A stretch of DNA of 64,000 nucleotides from Ianthella basta (taxonomy: Eukaryota; Porifera; Demospongiae; Verongiida; Ianthellidae): NCBI GenBank assembly GCA_964019415.1, contig OZ025870.1, forward strand, positions 12,880,799 to 12,944,798. The letters run 5' to 3'. A program made the position numbers and the translations under genes. Numbering within the stretch: the first letter of the stretch is position 1; each line of letters starts with the position of its first letter. Of the stretch, positions 47,819 to 58,296 are shown piece by piece. The notes beneath the pieces were generated by a model. It did not search any database. It worked only from the letters and a program-made list of their open reading frames with translations, and had not been told where the DNA came from.

Positions 47819-50800
47819 TCAATCATAGCTAGGCACAAGTGACATGTTATCATATCCTCTGTTGCTGAGCATCCTCTTTAGCTCTTCATTTTCCTGCTTG
47901 AGCTTCTCGAAGCCCTTGTGCAGCATCATCAGATGGGTGGCCATTTTCTCCTCCACATGCTGCTGCATGTCCTTGCGAGGCACCTTCTCCTTACACCCCT
48001 CATCTCCGAATACACACGGGACTACAGCAATGGGACAGTTGTCATCAAGGTGTTTCTGAAGTGTGGATCGGTCCAGTGCACACTGTTCCTCACACGCATT
48101 GGGGCAATACACAGGCCACTTTGTACATGACGAGTGATGAGTCTCGCACAACTCTTTGAATGTGAGAGGAGGAGGAAGTGGAACGGCACGAGCAGGCTGT
48201 GGGAACAAGGGTGGTGCCATTGATACGACAGCAAATTTACTGGGTTGGTTAATGGGTGCTTTATGCTGATCGGGCGGCGATGTATGTGGCTGGTCAGTGA
48301 TAGTGCTCTGCTTGCAGAAGGGACACTCCACCTGACGCTGCTGGCAATGCTGCTCGGTGTGATCTGTGAGCAGTTTGGCAAAAATTTCCTTTCCGCAACC
48401 CTCATTGGGACATGTCTCCATGGCACACTCACACTCTTGTGAGTGGTCTTCCATGCTCCTCAGCTCACCGCTCCATTCACAGCCATGAATGTAATTGGGG
48501 CAGTAGACAACCAAGCTGAGAATCTGTCTTTCTAGGCGAGGGTCAGGGGTTGTCTGCGTGGTGAATTTACGGCACTGAGGGCAAGCATTGGATGTCTGTC
48601 TCCATCTCTGAATACACAGCTGGCAGAAGGTTTGTGCACAGCACAGTGTCTGTGCGGGCTGCAATGCAAGCTGATGACAAATGATGCACAAATACCAATC
48701 CTCAGGATTCCCTTTACAGACCACATACTCCTGACCCTCATAGGTTACCGTAGTGCCTGATCTGTTAATGGGGGACATGCATGTATCAGCTTTAGCCTGT
48801 CGTTTCAGCAATCGCTTACAGAATCCCTTGTAGAATAGACCTTTCTTCCCACTGAGCATGCCAAGCGCCCATTGATCATTCACGTCCCACTTGACAACAG
48901 TGATGTCATCACCAGCCTTGACAGACAGAACGTCACTACGCCCTTTGCAGTCAGAAGTGAACTGACACCTCAGCACTAGACAGATGCAGGAGAATGAACC
49001 ATTAATGTGTGAATAATACTTCTTGCCAGTTCCCCACTATATATACCTTAGCTGCTATACACCTCTCTTCCAATTAAAATGCGGGGGTAAAGAGAATAGA
49101 TAAATTCCAAGAAGGCATTTCTCCTGCCTAATAATAAGGTGGGGTCTAACGGCCAGACTATAGTACATTGCGGGTATTTTGCATACAGATAGTCTAGTGT
49201 ATAGCCCTCTCCTCTATTATATATTCTAACATCAGCAATAGTAGCAGCTGAGGAAAGGCTCTGGGATACACGAGACTAACATAATATTGAAAAGAATTTC
49301 AGTGTGCAATACTTACAAGTGTGCCCACATACCTATAGTTATTTAATCTACATACAAGAATGCCCCTACACAGGACTATAACATACAGGCATAATTATGG
49401 TATAATATTATACAGTGTAGCATGCACAAAGGTTTTACCTACTTGAAGGAATTATCAATACCATTACATGTAGAGATTAGGCATGCATGTTGAGTTGACA
49501 ATAGCTTTATCCTTCTTGTGGACGATCAAGCACACCTGGAAGCAATTGTCAATTCAATGCAATGTTTCACCCATCACAGGCTTCATCAGGTGTACAAAAC
49601 AATGTATTGATTTGACAAGCGTTTCCTGGTGTGCTCGATCATCTTATTATAATAAACGTAATGCACATTTTCTTTATTTGGGATAATCTCCTTCAATTCT
49701 GGATGAAACGTCACGAAACTTGGTAGGATTACAAAGAGGCATGCTGTGAGTAACCTCGCTGAGCTGAAATTTGATTTAAGGTCATTCCGTCCGAGTTCTA
49801 GCCACTTTTACGGTCGCCGCCATATCTAAGAGATAGGAAAAGATCGCGTTTCGTTGTGCACAAACTCCTCCTTCAATTTTTCACCAATCTTCACCAAACT
49901 TAGAAGAGTACACCATGGCAATACGGGGGGTGACCTAAAGGTGGTTAGTGCCTTTGACGCTGAACTCGATCCTTTAAACAAAAGGGATTAACATAAGTAA
50001 ATTCTGTACATATGGAGTTTTACGGAACGAGTCTACAGAATGCTCCCAATTAAATGGATGGTTCTGATTGGTTAAACGCTCAAATTTCAAACGATATGTT
50101 GGGAACCCACCCGAAGGGTGGGCATTCAGCTAGTCCAAACAATCATTCAAACAAGGGACCAAGCTGTTACAAGTATATGGCAGCACACATTAAGTATTCC
50201 TTGTTCACATGCTGACCTTCACTGGGCTGTACATGTTCCAATGTTGAAAGGTTCACTTTAGCAGGTGAGACTGAAAGAGTTTTCATCGAAAGCAGCAGGA
50301 CACCATCACCACCTCTATGTGGACCTCCACTTGGACCTTTGCCATCAAGACCTACACCGAGACCTCCACCGAGACCTCCACCTAGTGGTATACCTCCACC
50401 GAGACCTCCACCTTGTTGTGTGCCTCCACCAAGACCTCCACCTAGTGATATATCTCCACTGAGACCTCCACCTTGTTGTGTGCCTCCACCAATACCTCCA
50501 CCTAGTGATATATCTCCACTGAGACCTCCACCTTGTTGTGTGCCTCCACCAATACCTCCACCTAGTGGTGTGCTTACACCGTAAACTCCACCTTGTTGTG
50601 TACCTCCACCAAGAACTCCACCTTGTTGTGTGCCTCCACTGAGACCTCTACCTAGTGATGTGCATTCACCAAAAGCTCCACCTTGTTGTGTACCTCCACC
50701 AAGAACTCCACCTTGTTGTGTGCCTCCACTGAGACCTCTACCTAGTGGTGTGCTTACACCGAAAGCTCCACCTTGTTGTGTACCTCCACCGATACCTCCA

Positions 50801-51465
50801 CCTTGTTGTGTGCTTACACCAAAAATTCCACCTTGGTGTGTGCCTCCACTGAGACCTCTACCTAGTGGTGTGCATTCACCAAAAGCTCCACCTTGTTGTG
50901 TACCTCCACCAAGAACTCCACCTTGTTGTGTGCCTCCACTGAGACCTCTACCTAGTGGTGTGCTTACACCGAAAGCTCCACCTTGTTGTGTACCTCCACC
51001 GATACCTCCACCTTGTTGTGTGCTTACACCAAAAGCTCCACCTTGTTGTGTACCTCCACCAAGAACTCCACCTTGTTGTGTGCCTCCACTGAGACCTCTA
51101 CCTAGTGGTGTGCTTACACCGAAAGCTCCACCTTGTTGTGTACCTCCACCGATACCTCCACCTTGTTGTGTGCTTACACCAAAAATTCCACCTTGTTGTG
51201 TGCTTACACCAAAAACCCCACCTTGTTGTGTACCTCCACCGATACCTCCACCTTGTTGTGTGCTTACACCAAAAATTCCACCTTGGTGTGTGCCTCCACT
51301 GAGACCTCTACCTTGTTGACGTGTGCTTACACCAAAAACTCCACCTTGTTGTGTGCCTCCACTGAGACCTCCACCTAATGGTATACATAGTTTTCCCCTT
51401 CCACCTAGTTGTCTACCGAAACCTCCACCTTGCCCACTGAGACCTCCACCTAGCTCTCCGCTCAT
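47819..51465 (-). CDS. Array member K: Gly/Gln-rich repeat leader, SH3-RING-TRAF-type finger protein
   Basis: Exon 1 is 50217-51465 (416 codons plus one base, donor GAAG|GTCAGC) and exon 2 is 47819-48975 (1157 nt, acceptor CTGTCTAG). The phase-1 join gives 801 aa. The leader begins MSGELGGG, runs for about 370 residues of repeats such as GGTQQGG and FGVSTQQGG, and ends in SPAKVNLSTLEHVQPSE, as in J. The common exon has an SH3-like domain (about 417-470), a RING (about 513-551: CIICHQL, LCCAQTFC, CPQC), TRAF-type fingers (GCEWSGEL, CTKWPVYCPNAC) and a coil (EKLKQENEELKRML). The repeat exon is an intact frame across a coding minisatellite. Such Gly/Gln tracts are often disordered or self-associating; that role is inferred. 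Probable RING E3 ligase. Confidence 0.83.
49495..49670. repeat. Imperfect foldback in the intron of K
   Basis: About 49526-49580 ('gatcaagcacacctgg...gcaatgtttcac') pairs with about 49600-49646 ('ttgtacaaaacaatg...ccaggtgtgctcgatc') in inverted orientation. Confidence 0.65.
49686..50133 (+). mobile_element. Helitron-like non-autonomous element
   Basis: The 3' end has the Helitron signature: a GC hairpin (cccaccc-gaa-gggtggg, 50106-50122), then cattcag and terminal CTAG at 50130-50133, followed by T. The proposed 5' end is the TC of 'aaTCTCCTTC' at 49686. The end motif is seen directly; the 5' boundary is a guess. No RepHel gene is present. It lies in the intron of K. Confidence 0.6.
50340..51440. 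repeat. Coding minisatellite in exon 1 of K
   Basis: 30-bp and 60-bp periodic units built from 'cctccaccttgttgtgtg'-type words (plus strand) repeat for 1.1 kb. Adjacent units differ at a few positions, and higher-order blocks of about 180-240 bp recur. All units are multiples of three, so the minus frame stays open. Confidence 0.9.
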
Positions 51466-52457
51466 TCTGCATACATGACAAAAGGGCTATTACCTTGAGG
51501 CACACACACACAACCACTGTAAGAGTCTAAAGTATGTGAGGATATAGGAAACGTTAGCTACACCTGGCCACATACACTGTAACAGTTTATCCATCAGTGC
51601 CACCAACAGTTAGTTTTAAACACTAGCTAGTAGCTAGCTAACTCACTGAGTCACAACTAGCTAGTATCTGTAGTCCATCATCCTATAAGGTCGTTAGCTA
51701 CCTAGCCACGTAGCTAGCTACCTACGCGCTCGCTACAACAGCTTAGCTAGTCTTGGGCGCTCGCTACAACAACTTAGCCTTGGGTGCTCGCTACAGTTAG
51801 GGTTAGGGTTAGGGTTATGGTCCGGATAATGTCCCTGATCCGGGGGGGGGAATAGACCTTGGCCATGATCTCTCTATCCTTGTTAACGATCTAGCAATTT
51901 ATCAAAACAACCGAACAAGACCGAGTGCTGAAAGACGCAATTAGAGCTACTTTGTTAACGTGTTCCGACAGCGTATCCGAATAGTTACTCACCTGTCTCA
52001 ACTCGGCTCATGCGATGTTAACGTTATTGGCACAAAATGGCGTCCGGTTTTAATGATATTAATTGCTGCGAGTCAGCCAGTACTCTATCTATGCTCCAGC
52101 AATGTAGTACGTAGCCGAGAATGCCCAATTGGATCAACACAGTGAATCCATTCATTGCATGTTCACTTAATCCCATGTGGTCACATGACATTGTGGAATA
52201 TGTAACCACATATTGGATTGGCATGGGTCAAACAAATGGAACTAATAATGATATTGGCTGAAATCAGCAATAAAATCAAAATTAGAGGTCACCAAGTGTA
52301 TTCTGCATGCACCAACAGTGCACATTTCCCTTCACATATACAATGTATTCATTACTTAACTATGCACTATATTATACACGTAGCAATATCTGTGACAAAG
52401 TATAGGCAGTAAGCTAAGACTAGTACAGCCGGTATTCCTAAATTCCAGAAGTTTTAA
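51466..52457. other. Upstream region of K and 3' flank of chitobiase
   Basis: It includes a telomere-like tract (ttagggttagggttagggtt) at about 51797 and a block at 52030-52450 similar to 46160-46640. No gene seen. Confidence 0.55.
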
Positions 52458-53835
52458 TCATATGTTCTGGAAATATTCATCCAGTGACGACCACATCTCC
52501 TTGGTGAGCTCGCTCTGTGAAGGGTCCTTGTAGTCCACTGAGTCTGTTGTCCACATTGCCACCCCTCCCAGCTTTGACTTGGCTGCATTGAAGTATTTGA
52601 TGCTGAGACTCTCAGGGTCATCGTACCAGACCTGATGGATCTGACCGCTGGTGTCTTTGTAGTTGAAGAAGGCAGTCTTGAAGGTCGTGTTCCACACGCG
52701 GCCAGTGTAGGACTGCTTCAGTAGGTCCATGATTTGAAAGAATGACCTCTGTCGTCCTGCCGCATCACTGCATTGGATATCCCTAAAGGGGACTTCAGCG
52801 ATGGTACACTCTCCGGCAGACGTCAGCGACTCACACGTGTAGTCATAGCCGTACCACGGCAGAGCTAGGATTAGCTTATCACGAGGGATGCCTGTCTCAA
52901 TGAACCCCAGGGCACCCTGCATCGTCTTGAGGAGAGGAGAGTTCGCCATGGCGATGCATGGACCAAGGACCTGGCTGGACTCGTCATACGCCATCAGTAC
53001 CATGTAGTCCACATGTTGTGACAGCCCCAGGTGGTCGAAGCAGCGACCGTCCACACAAGCAGGACTCCATGCCACATCGATGGAGAGCTGAGAGCCGGGG
53101 AGGGTTGTCTTGAGCAGTGTATTCAACTCGGCCATCATCTCAACAAAATACATATTAAGGACGCTCCCACTGGGGATGGGACCCTCAAAGTCAACATTGA
53201 GACCGTCTGTGAAGGTGGAGACAACCTTATCCACTTGTTCCTTGACCCAGGTCTGCCGATAAGTGGGGGAGCTGATCTCAGAGGAGTTGAAGCTAGCAGC
53301 CAGTAGCACTCGTATCTTGCGCTCGTGGGCAGTGCATATCATCTGTAGGAGAGATGGGGAGGGGATGGAGCAGTAGCTGCCGGGTCAGTGGTAAACAGTA
53401 TACACCCCACTCTATAGCAGTCATTGACGTACTAGACAGACAATATAGAGTGTGGTGTGCTACCAATATGGCCCAACAACGAGTTAACCCAGCTAGTTAT
53501 GGGTAGCAATGAGCAAGACCGTCCATCTGCGAACACCGCTATTCTACTATCGCCATCGCCCTCCACTCTCTCTCCCCTCCCTACCTTACCTGAGGGTCTA
53601 ACGTCAGGTTCCCGAACACGGCCATCGTGGTGACATAGGTGTAGTTGTACAGCTTCCACTGGAGGGCGGAATCAGTCGTGAACGCCAACAGTTCTGGACG
53701 AGGCGGGACGTCCACCGGTTTGCATAGCGAAGGATCAGAGCAGGGGCACGCATTATCCTGGGAGAGAGAAGATGGGACTACTCCGGGAACGAAAACAGCG
53801 CATACAAGGACAAGCAAGTACGACTTGATAGCCAT
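52458..53835 (-). CDS. CTBS: Di-N-acetylchitobiase (GH18), lysosomal
   Basis: It hydrolyses the reducing-end GlcNAc of chitobiose during lysosomal breakdown of N-glycans. Exon 1 is 53590-53835 (donor CAG|GTAAGG) and exon 2 is 52458-53342 (acceptor TCCTACAG). The phase-0 join gives 376 aa, close to the usual length for this enzyme. The N-terminus MAIKSYLLVLVCAVFV is a signal peptide. CPCSDPSLCKPV follows, as in vertebrate chitobiase. The GH18 active-site strand is DGLNVDFEGP, with Glu as the expected acid. Further family landmarks are IDVAWSPACVDGRC, MAYDESSQ, LPWYGYDYTC, CSDAAGRQ and HQVWYDDPESLS. The start codon faces the kinase-kelch gene across 75 bp. A truncated duplicate is at 46650-46958. 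Confidence 0.95.
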
Positions 53836-53910
53836 CTTGGTCGAGGGATCACGTGACTGCCATCATGCATGCGGTTGTTCCGAGGGTTGTTCGCGCTAAA
53901 GGTTTACAAA
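53836..53910. promoter_or_regulatory. Compact divergent promoter with a CACGTG E-box
   Basis: Only 75 bp separate the chitobiase ATG (minus) from the kinase-kelch ATG (plus). 'TCACGTGA' at 53849-53856 is a palindromic E-box of the type bound by MiT/TFE factors, which control lysosomal genes in animals; the extended match is ATCACGTGAC. Use of the site is inference. Confidence 0.45.
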
Positions 53911-56900
53911 ATGGCGGGATGGGTCGCGAAACTAATTTCAAACTACATCTACTCCAGCGCGGAATCCTTGAATTATAGTACTAGAATCGGAAAGGGAGCC
54001 TATGGAGAGGTGTTCCGAGGTACACTTGGGTCGAGACCAGTGGCGGTGAAGAAGATCTACGACATTTTGGTTGATGCGGCGCAAGAGAACAGGCAAGCGT
54101 TGGAACACATCATCGAAGAGTTTCGTCGCGAGTGCGACCTTCTGAAGGCGGCCAAGCACCCGAATGTCGTGGAGTTCGTCGGCGTGTTCAACCAGGGGAA
54201 GGGGGAGGAGAGCGCCCTCCTGGTCATGGAGTTGATGGATCAGACGTTGGAGCGGTTCCTCAAAGACAACAGAGGGACGCTAGCGCTAGAGAAGCAGAGT
54301 GCCATTTGCCTCCAAGTCGCATCAGGACTGCTGTTCCTCCATCAACACGACCCCCAAATACTCCATCGTGACTTGACGGCAAAGAATATATTGATGAACA
54401 AAGAGGGCAGCATTGCTAAGATCAGTGACCTTGGTCAGGCCAAGTTCCGTCCCTCCTCCGTCATGTACCTCACCACCAAGGCCCCGGGGTGTGTCATATA
54501 CATGCCACCAGAGTGCTTGGTGGATCGGCCGCACTTCACAGACAAAGGAGACATCTTCTCCCTCGGTGTCCTGATCCTACATGTTGCCACACGGGAGCCT
54601 CCATCGGTTGGGTTGGTGATACGAGAGGGTCAGCCGGAGGTGGAGCGTCGAGCAGCTGACCTGGCCAAGCTACCAGTGGATCATTCCATGAGGCCCATCA
54701 TCCTTCAGTGCTTGCAGGACGATCCTGCTGAACGACCAAGTTGCAAAGAGGTGTGGAAGGAGTTGTTCCGCTTTAATGTAAGTACTCCATTTGCAGTACT
54801 GATTTTCCACTACAATGAGTGTCCTCATCTATATTTTAGCTAGACTACCTGTGCAGAGGACTGTGTTGATTGTGACCATGGTAGACAAGTTCCACTGTCA
54901 GTGCTGCATCTATAGCAAATTCTTCAAGGGGGTGTGGTGGGGGGTGGGGTGGCTGCAAACTATAAGGTTCTATATGAATTGAGGTGGGGTACCATGTGAC
55001 ATGCATGAACAAGAGGCATGGGTGGGCGATATAAGTATACTATGGCCTGCTATGTTAACGTATATGGTCTGTTATACGTTAAGATATGGCCTGCTAAATT
55101 TCATGGGAGAACAAATGACCCCCCCCTCCCCCCCCAATGCACCCCTAATGTACACGTCATTTGACACCGCGAGCTTAATGGATGATCTATATATCTACGG
55201 GGTGTTTGATATTCTCAGTACTAGTGTCATACACAGGGTAGTTATACCAGGAAACCTGTACTTTAGGTGAAAGGCGTGGATAACCGCTAAATTCCTTGCA
55301 TTAACAGTTTCGGAGGGAGAAACTTAGTGATGTCACAAATGACATCACTGATGTCACAAGTGACATCACTAAGCTAGAGCCCACGCAACAGACCAGCACT
55401 CAGCTAGAGTGCTCATACAATAGATCAAAACTCAGCTAGAGTGCTTATACAACACAGCAGCACTTCGAAGTACTCACACAACAGACTAGCCCTATGCTAG
55501 AGTGCTTACATAGCAGATAAGCACTTGCTACAGTTCTCACACAAGAGTCTTTGCCTAATGAAGTTATTCTCTGTATTCCAGTATTTGTCTACAGCATAAA
55601 TCAAGTTGGTACTGAGTATGTGTAGAGCGAGACAGCGTGTGGAATGAGAAAATGTTTGTGGAGCGAAGCAGCGCGTCGAATGAGACTGTGTTAAATTAGC
55701 TACGTACGTAGCACGTAGAGTGAGACAGCACGTGGAGAGAGGCAGTGTGTTGAGTGAGGTCGCGTACGAAATGAGGCAGTGTGTGGAGTGAGACAGCGCA
55801 TGGACTAAAACAGCGCGTGGACTGAGGCTGCGTGTGGAGTTAGGCAGCGCGTGGAAGGAGACAGCGCGTGGAGGGAGACAACGCGTGAATTGAAGCTGTG
55901 CGGTGACTTAGCCAGCTTGTAATGTGGCACACATGGATGCACCCCAACGTACCTTTACTAAATCATACTCTTCCAGTTCTGTAGGCCTGACAACAATAAC
56001 AGATACTGTCCTCGATCTGCTGCACTTCGGTTGACGAGCGGCGTCCTAACTTCCCTTTAACACATTGCTAGTCGATAACGTAAGTGACGTTTTTTGACGT
56101 CATCACAATGGCCGGTTTGTTGTTCAGGAAATTTTGTATAAAAAACCGGCATACTTAGAGCCCCATCTTGGTGAGTGTGCTGCACATCATCGTGTTTAGT
56201 AGTAAATATACCTTCATATTCGACTGAGAACAGAAGTGTGCTGTAGTCTCTTTTCGAGAAAATAACATTTAAACGTGCGAATTGTGGCAAAATTACTACA
56301 AAAAAGGTGTTTTTCTTTATTTTCTCTGCGAACAGATGCATATGTGCCCAGTTCTCAGTCGATTCTGAAACTTTACATTTTCCTACACCTAACCAGCGCA
56401 GCTACGTGTGTTTCAGGCGTCGTCTAGATATGCCGGTTTTGCTCTGAATGTCGGCGAGTGTGCCTTTTTCAACACCTTCAAGCATCTTTATCTAAGCTTT
56501 CTCCGTTGTGCTGATTGACTTTTCTGATAAAGCTAAGATCATACTTCCTTCTCCTGCCATTCGTTTTTCGTAGAGTCATTCAGAGAGCGAGAATATAATG
56601 TTTCAAAAAGGTGCAAATTTAGCGGCCATGTTAGCGGTTTCCAGGTATAACGACCCTGTGTAGTTCTATCCATTGAAAGACTTTTTTCTATTCCCCAGGT
56701 CTTCCAAACCAGTCGACTACTGGAAGACCCACCCACCCTGCACTCGGAGAAGCTGCCAGATATGCCCATAGCAACTGCCCGTGCCACTGCAGTTATCATT
56801 GGAAGAAATGTGTATGTCTGTGGGGGAGTGTGCCCAAGTTTCTATTTGGCATGTCTTGTACAAGTCTATGACCTTGACAAGAAAACGTGGACTCAACTCC

Positions 56901-57676
56901 CTCTGCCTTCTCCCCAGTACAACAGTGAAGCTGCTGCCGTCAAGAATGAACTAGTACTAATAGGTGGACGTGATGCTGCATCCCGTACTGCCACCAACAT
57001 GGTCAGCTCATGGAGCGGAGAAAGTTGGAAGCAAGACCTGCCATCAATGTCCACCAAGAGGAAGCGACCGAGTGTGGTGACTTACAGCGACTACATAGTA
57101 GTGGCTGGGGGAATGGGTGAGGATGACCGGACCATTCTGAGCAGCATCGAAGTGCTGGACACAACCTCACGGCAGTGGCAGACACTGGCCAACTTGCAAC
57201 TCCCACAACCGCTCTACCAAATGAAGATTGCAGTGTGTGCTGCTCACATTTATGTGGCCAGTGCTTCCTCTGGCTATGATGTGACCGCCGGTGCAGGCAT
57301 ACCTTCAAGGCATGTGTGGCGGTTGCCACTGGCGACAGTGGAAGAGGTACTTTCAGGTGAAGACCATGGTCCACCACAGCAGTGGATGGAGGTTGAGCCA
57401 TCACCAAAGTACCACTCAGCGCTGCTGCAATATACGTCACATCCACTGGCCGCTGGTGGACATGCCGAGGACTCAGGCAAAGCAACGTCAAGAATTTCCA
57501 TTTACGATCCTCACAGCGACAAGTGGTCCACAGTCGGCCAGCTACTTGAGCCTCGTACTAGGTGTGCTGTTGTTAGTCTCAGTGGCTGTTCCTTCATGGT
57601 GTGTGGTGGATGTAGTAATGCCTGGAACACACAGTATTCCCTCATGTGTTCAGTTGAAGTTGTTAGCATACCATAA
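53911..57676 (+). CDS. Protein kinase-kelch fusion protein, copy 1
   Basis: Exon 1 is 53911-54777 (aaaATGGCG start, donor AAT|GTAAGT) and exon 2 is 56699-57676 (acceptor TTCCCCAG). The phase-0 join gives 614 aa. The kinase domain has the glycine loop GKGAYGEV (about 27-34), VAVKK (Lys about 47), HRDLTAKN (about 152-159), DLG in place of DFG (173-175), PPE (199-201) and a late Arg in DDPAERPSC. HRDLTAKN leans toward the TK/TKL group, but the substrate class is uncertain. Exon 2 encodes about six kelch motifs (NVYVCGG, LVLIGG, IVVAGG, LAAGG, FMVCGG), expected to form a beta-propeller for protein binding. A start at 53869 is also open but less likely. The next gene has the same layout. Confidence 0.87.
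54778..56698 (+). other. Intron of kinase-kelch copy 1, with minisatellites
   Basis: The 1.9-kb intron contains a palindromic 'gatgtcacaagtgacatc' cluster (55318-55367), a roughly 40-bp repeat (55375-55550, 'cagctagagtgcttatacaac') and a roughly 20-bp degenerate repeat (55617-55915, 'gagacagcgcgtgga'). Confidence 0.75.
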
Positions 57677-58296
57677 CTTTGCTGCATGCATACAAGACAT
57701 TGTCACTGTCAGTGTGGTCTGGTTTCACTTTGTGTAGTTTTCTATCTAATGTTTCTGTAATATTGCAAATGTGTCAATTTGCATGTCATGCACCTATTAT
57801 GCAATCATAGCTAACTACTATTGCTTGTGGTGGTTCATCATCAGACGTGCATGGAGGAATATTATAAAACCCAAGCTCCTTACTGCATGTGTGCACGTGT
57901 ATGTATGGGCAATTCTTGATGAATGGCATCCAAACATGCATGGTAGCTATAGAAATTTGGATACGTTAGCTGCTAATCATGCAGGGAATGCCATCCGGCT
58001 TTGTGTGCCGCAGTTGGATAGCAAGCTAAATATATACATGCAGGGGTGCTTATATCATGTAAAGAATTAAATACGTAGCTGGGAGCGCCTATAATTTTTC
58101 ACCCTTCGACCCTCAAAGGAAACATGTAGAACAGCTGCACATGCAGTGCTTGGGTTCGCCCCACAATGCACGTACGATGCCGTGCATTCGGCGTAAAATT
58201 ATTGAAGAATGTGCACGTGATCGGAAGTATGCCCCTCCTAGTTTTGCGAGAGGCGGGCCGCAGTTTGTCTACCAATAGATTACGAGTTGTCACACA
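57677..58296. other. Intergenic stretch between the two kinase-kelch genes
   Basis: Nothing recognised beyond AT-rich sequence. Confidence 0.5.

Noticed and set aside
5365..48975. Calling the family true TRAF proteins
   Set aside because: RING and TRAF-type fingers are present, but no MATH/TRAF-C domain follows in any copy, and an SH3-like domain precedes the RING.
50630..51319. Long plus-strand Pro/Cys-rich open frame opposite the leader exon of K
   Set aside because: It is the complement of the coding minisatellite. It has no splice partners, while the minus frame joins the conserved SH3-RING exon in phase.
54132..54371. Other-frame ORFs within the kinase, kelch and SPRY exons
   Set aside because: Shadows of the real frames with no independent support.
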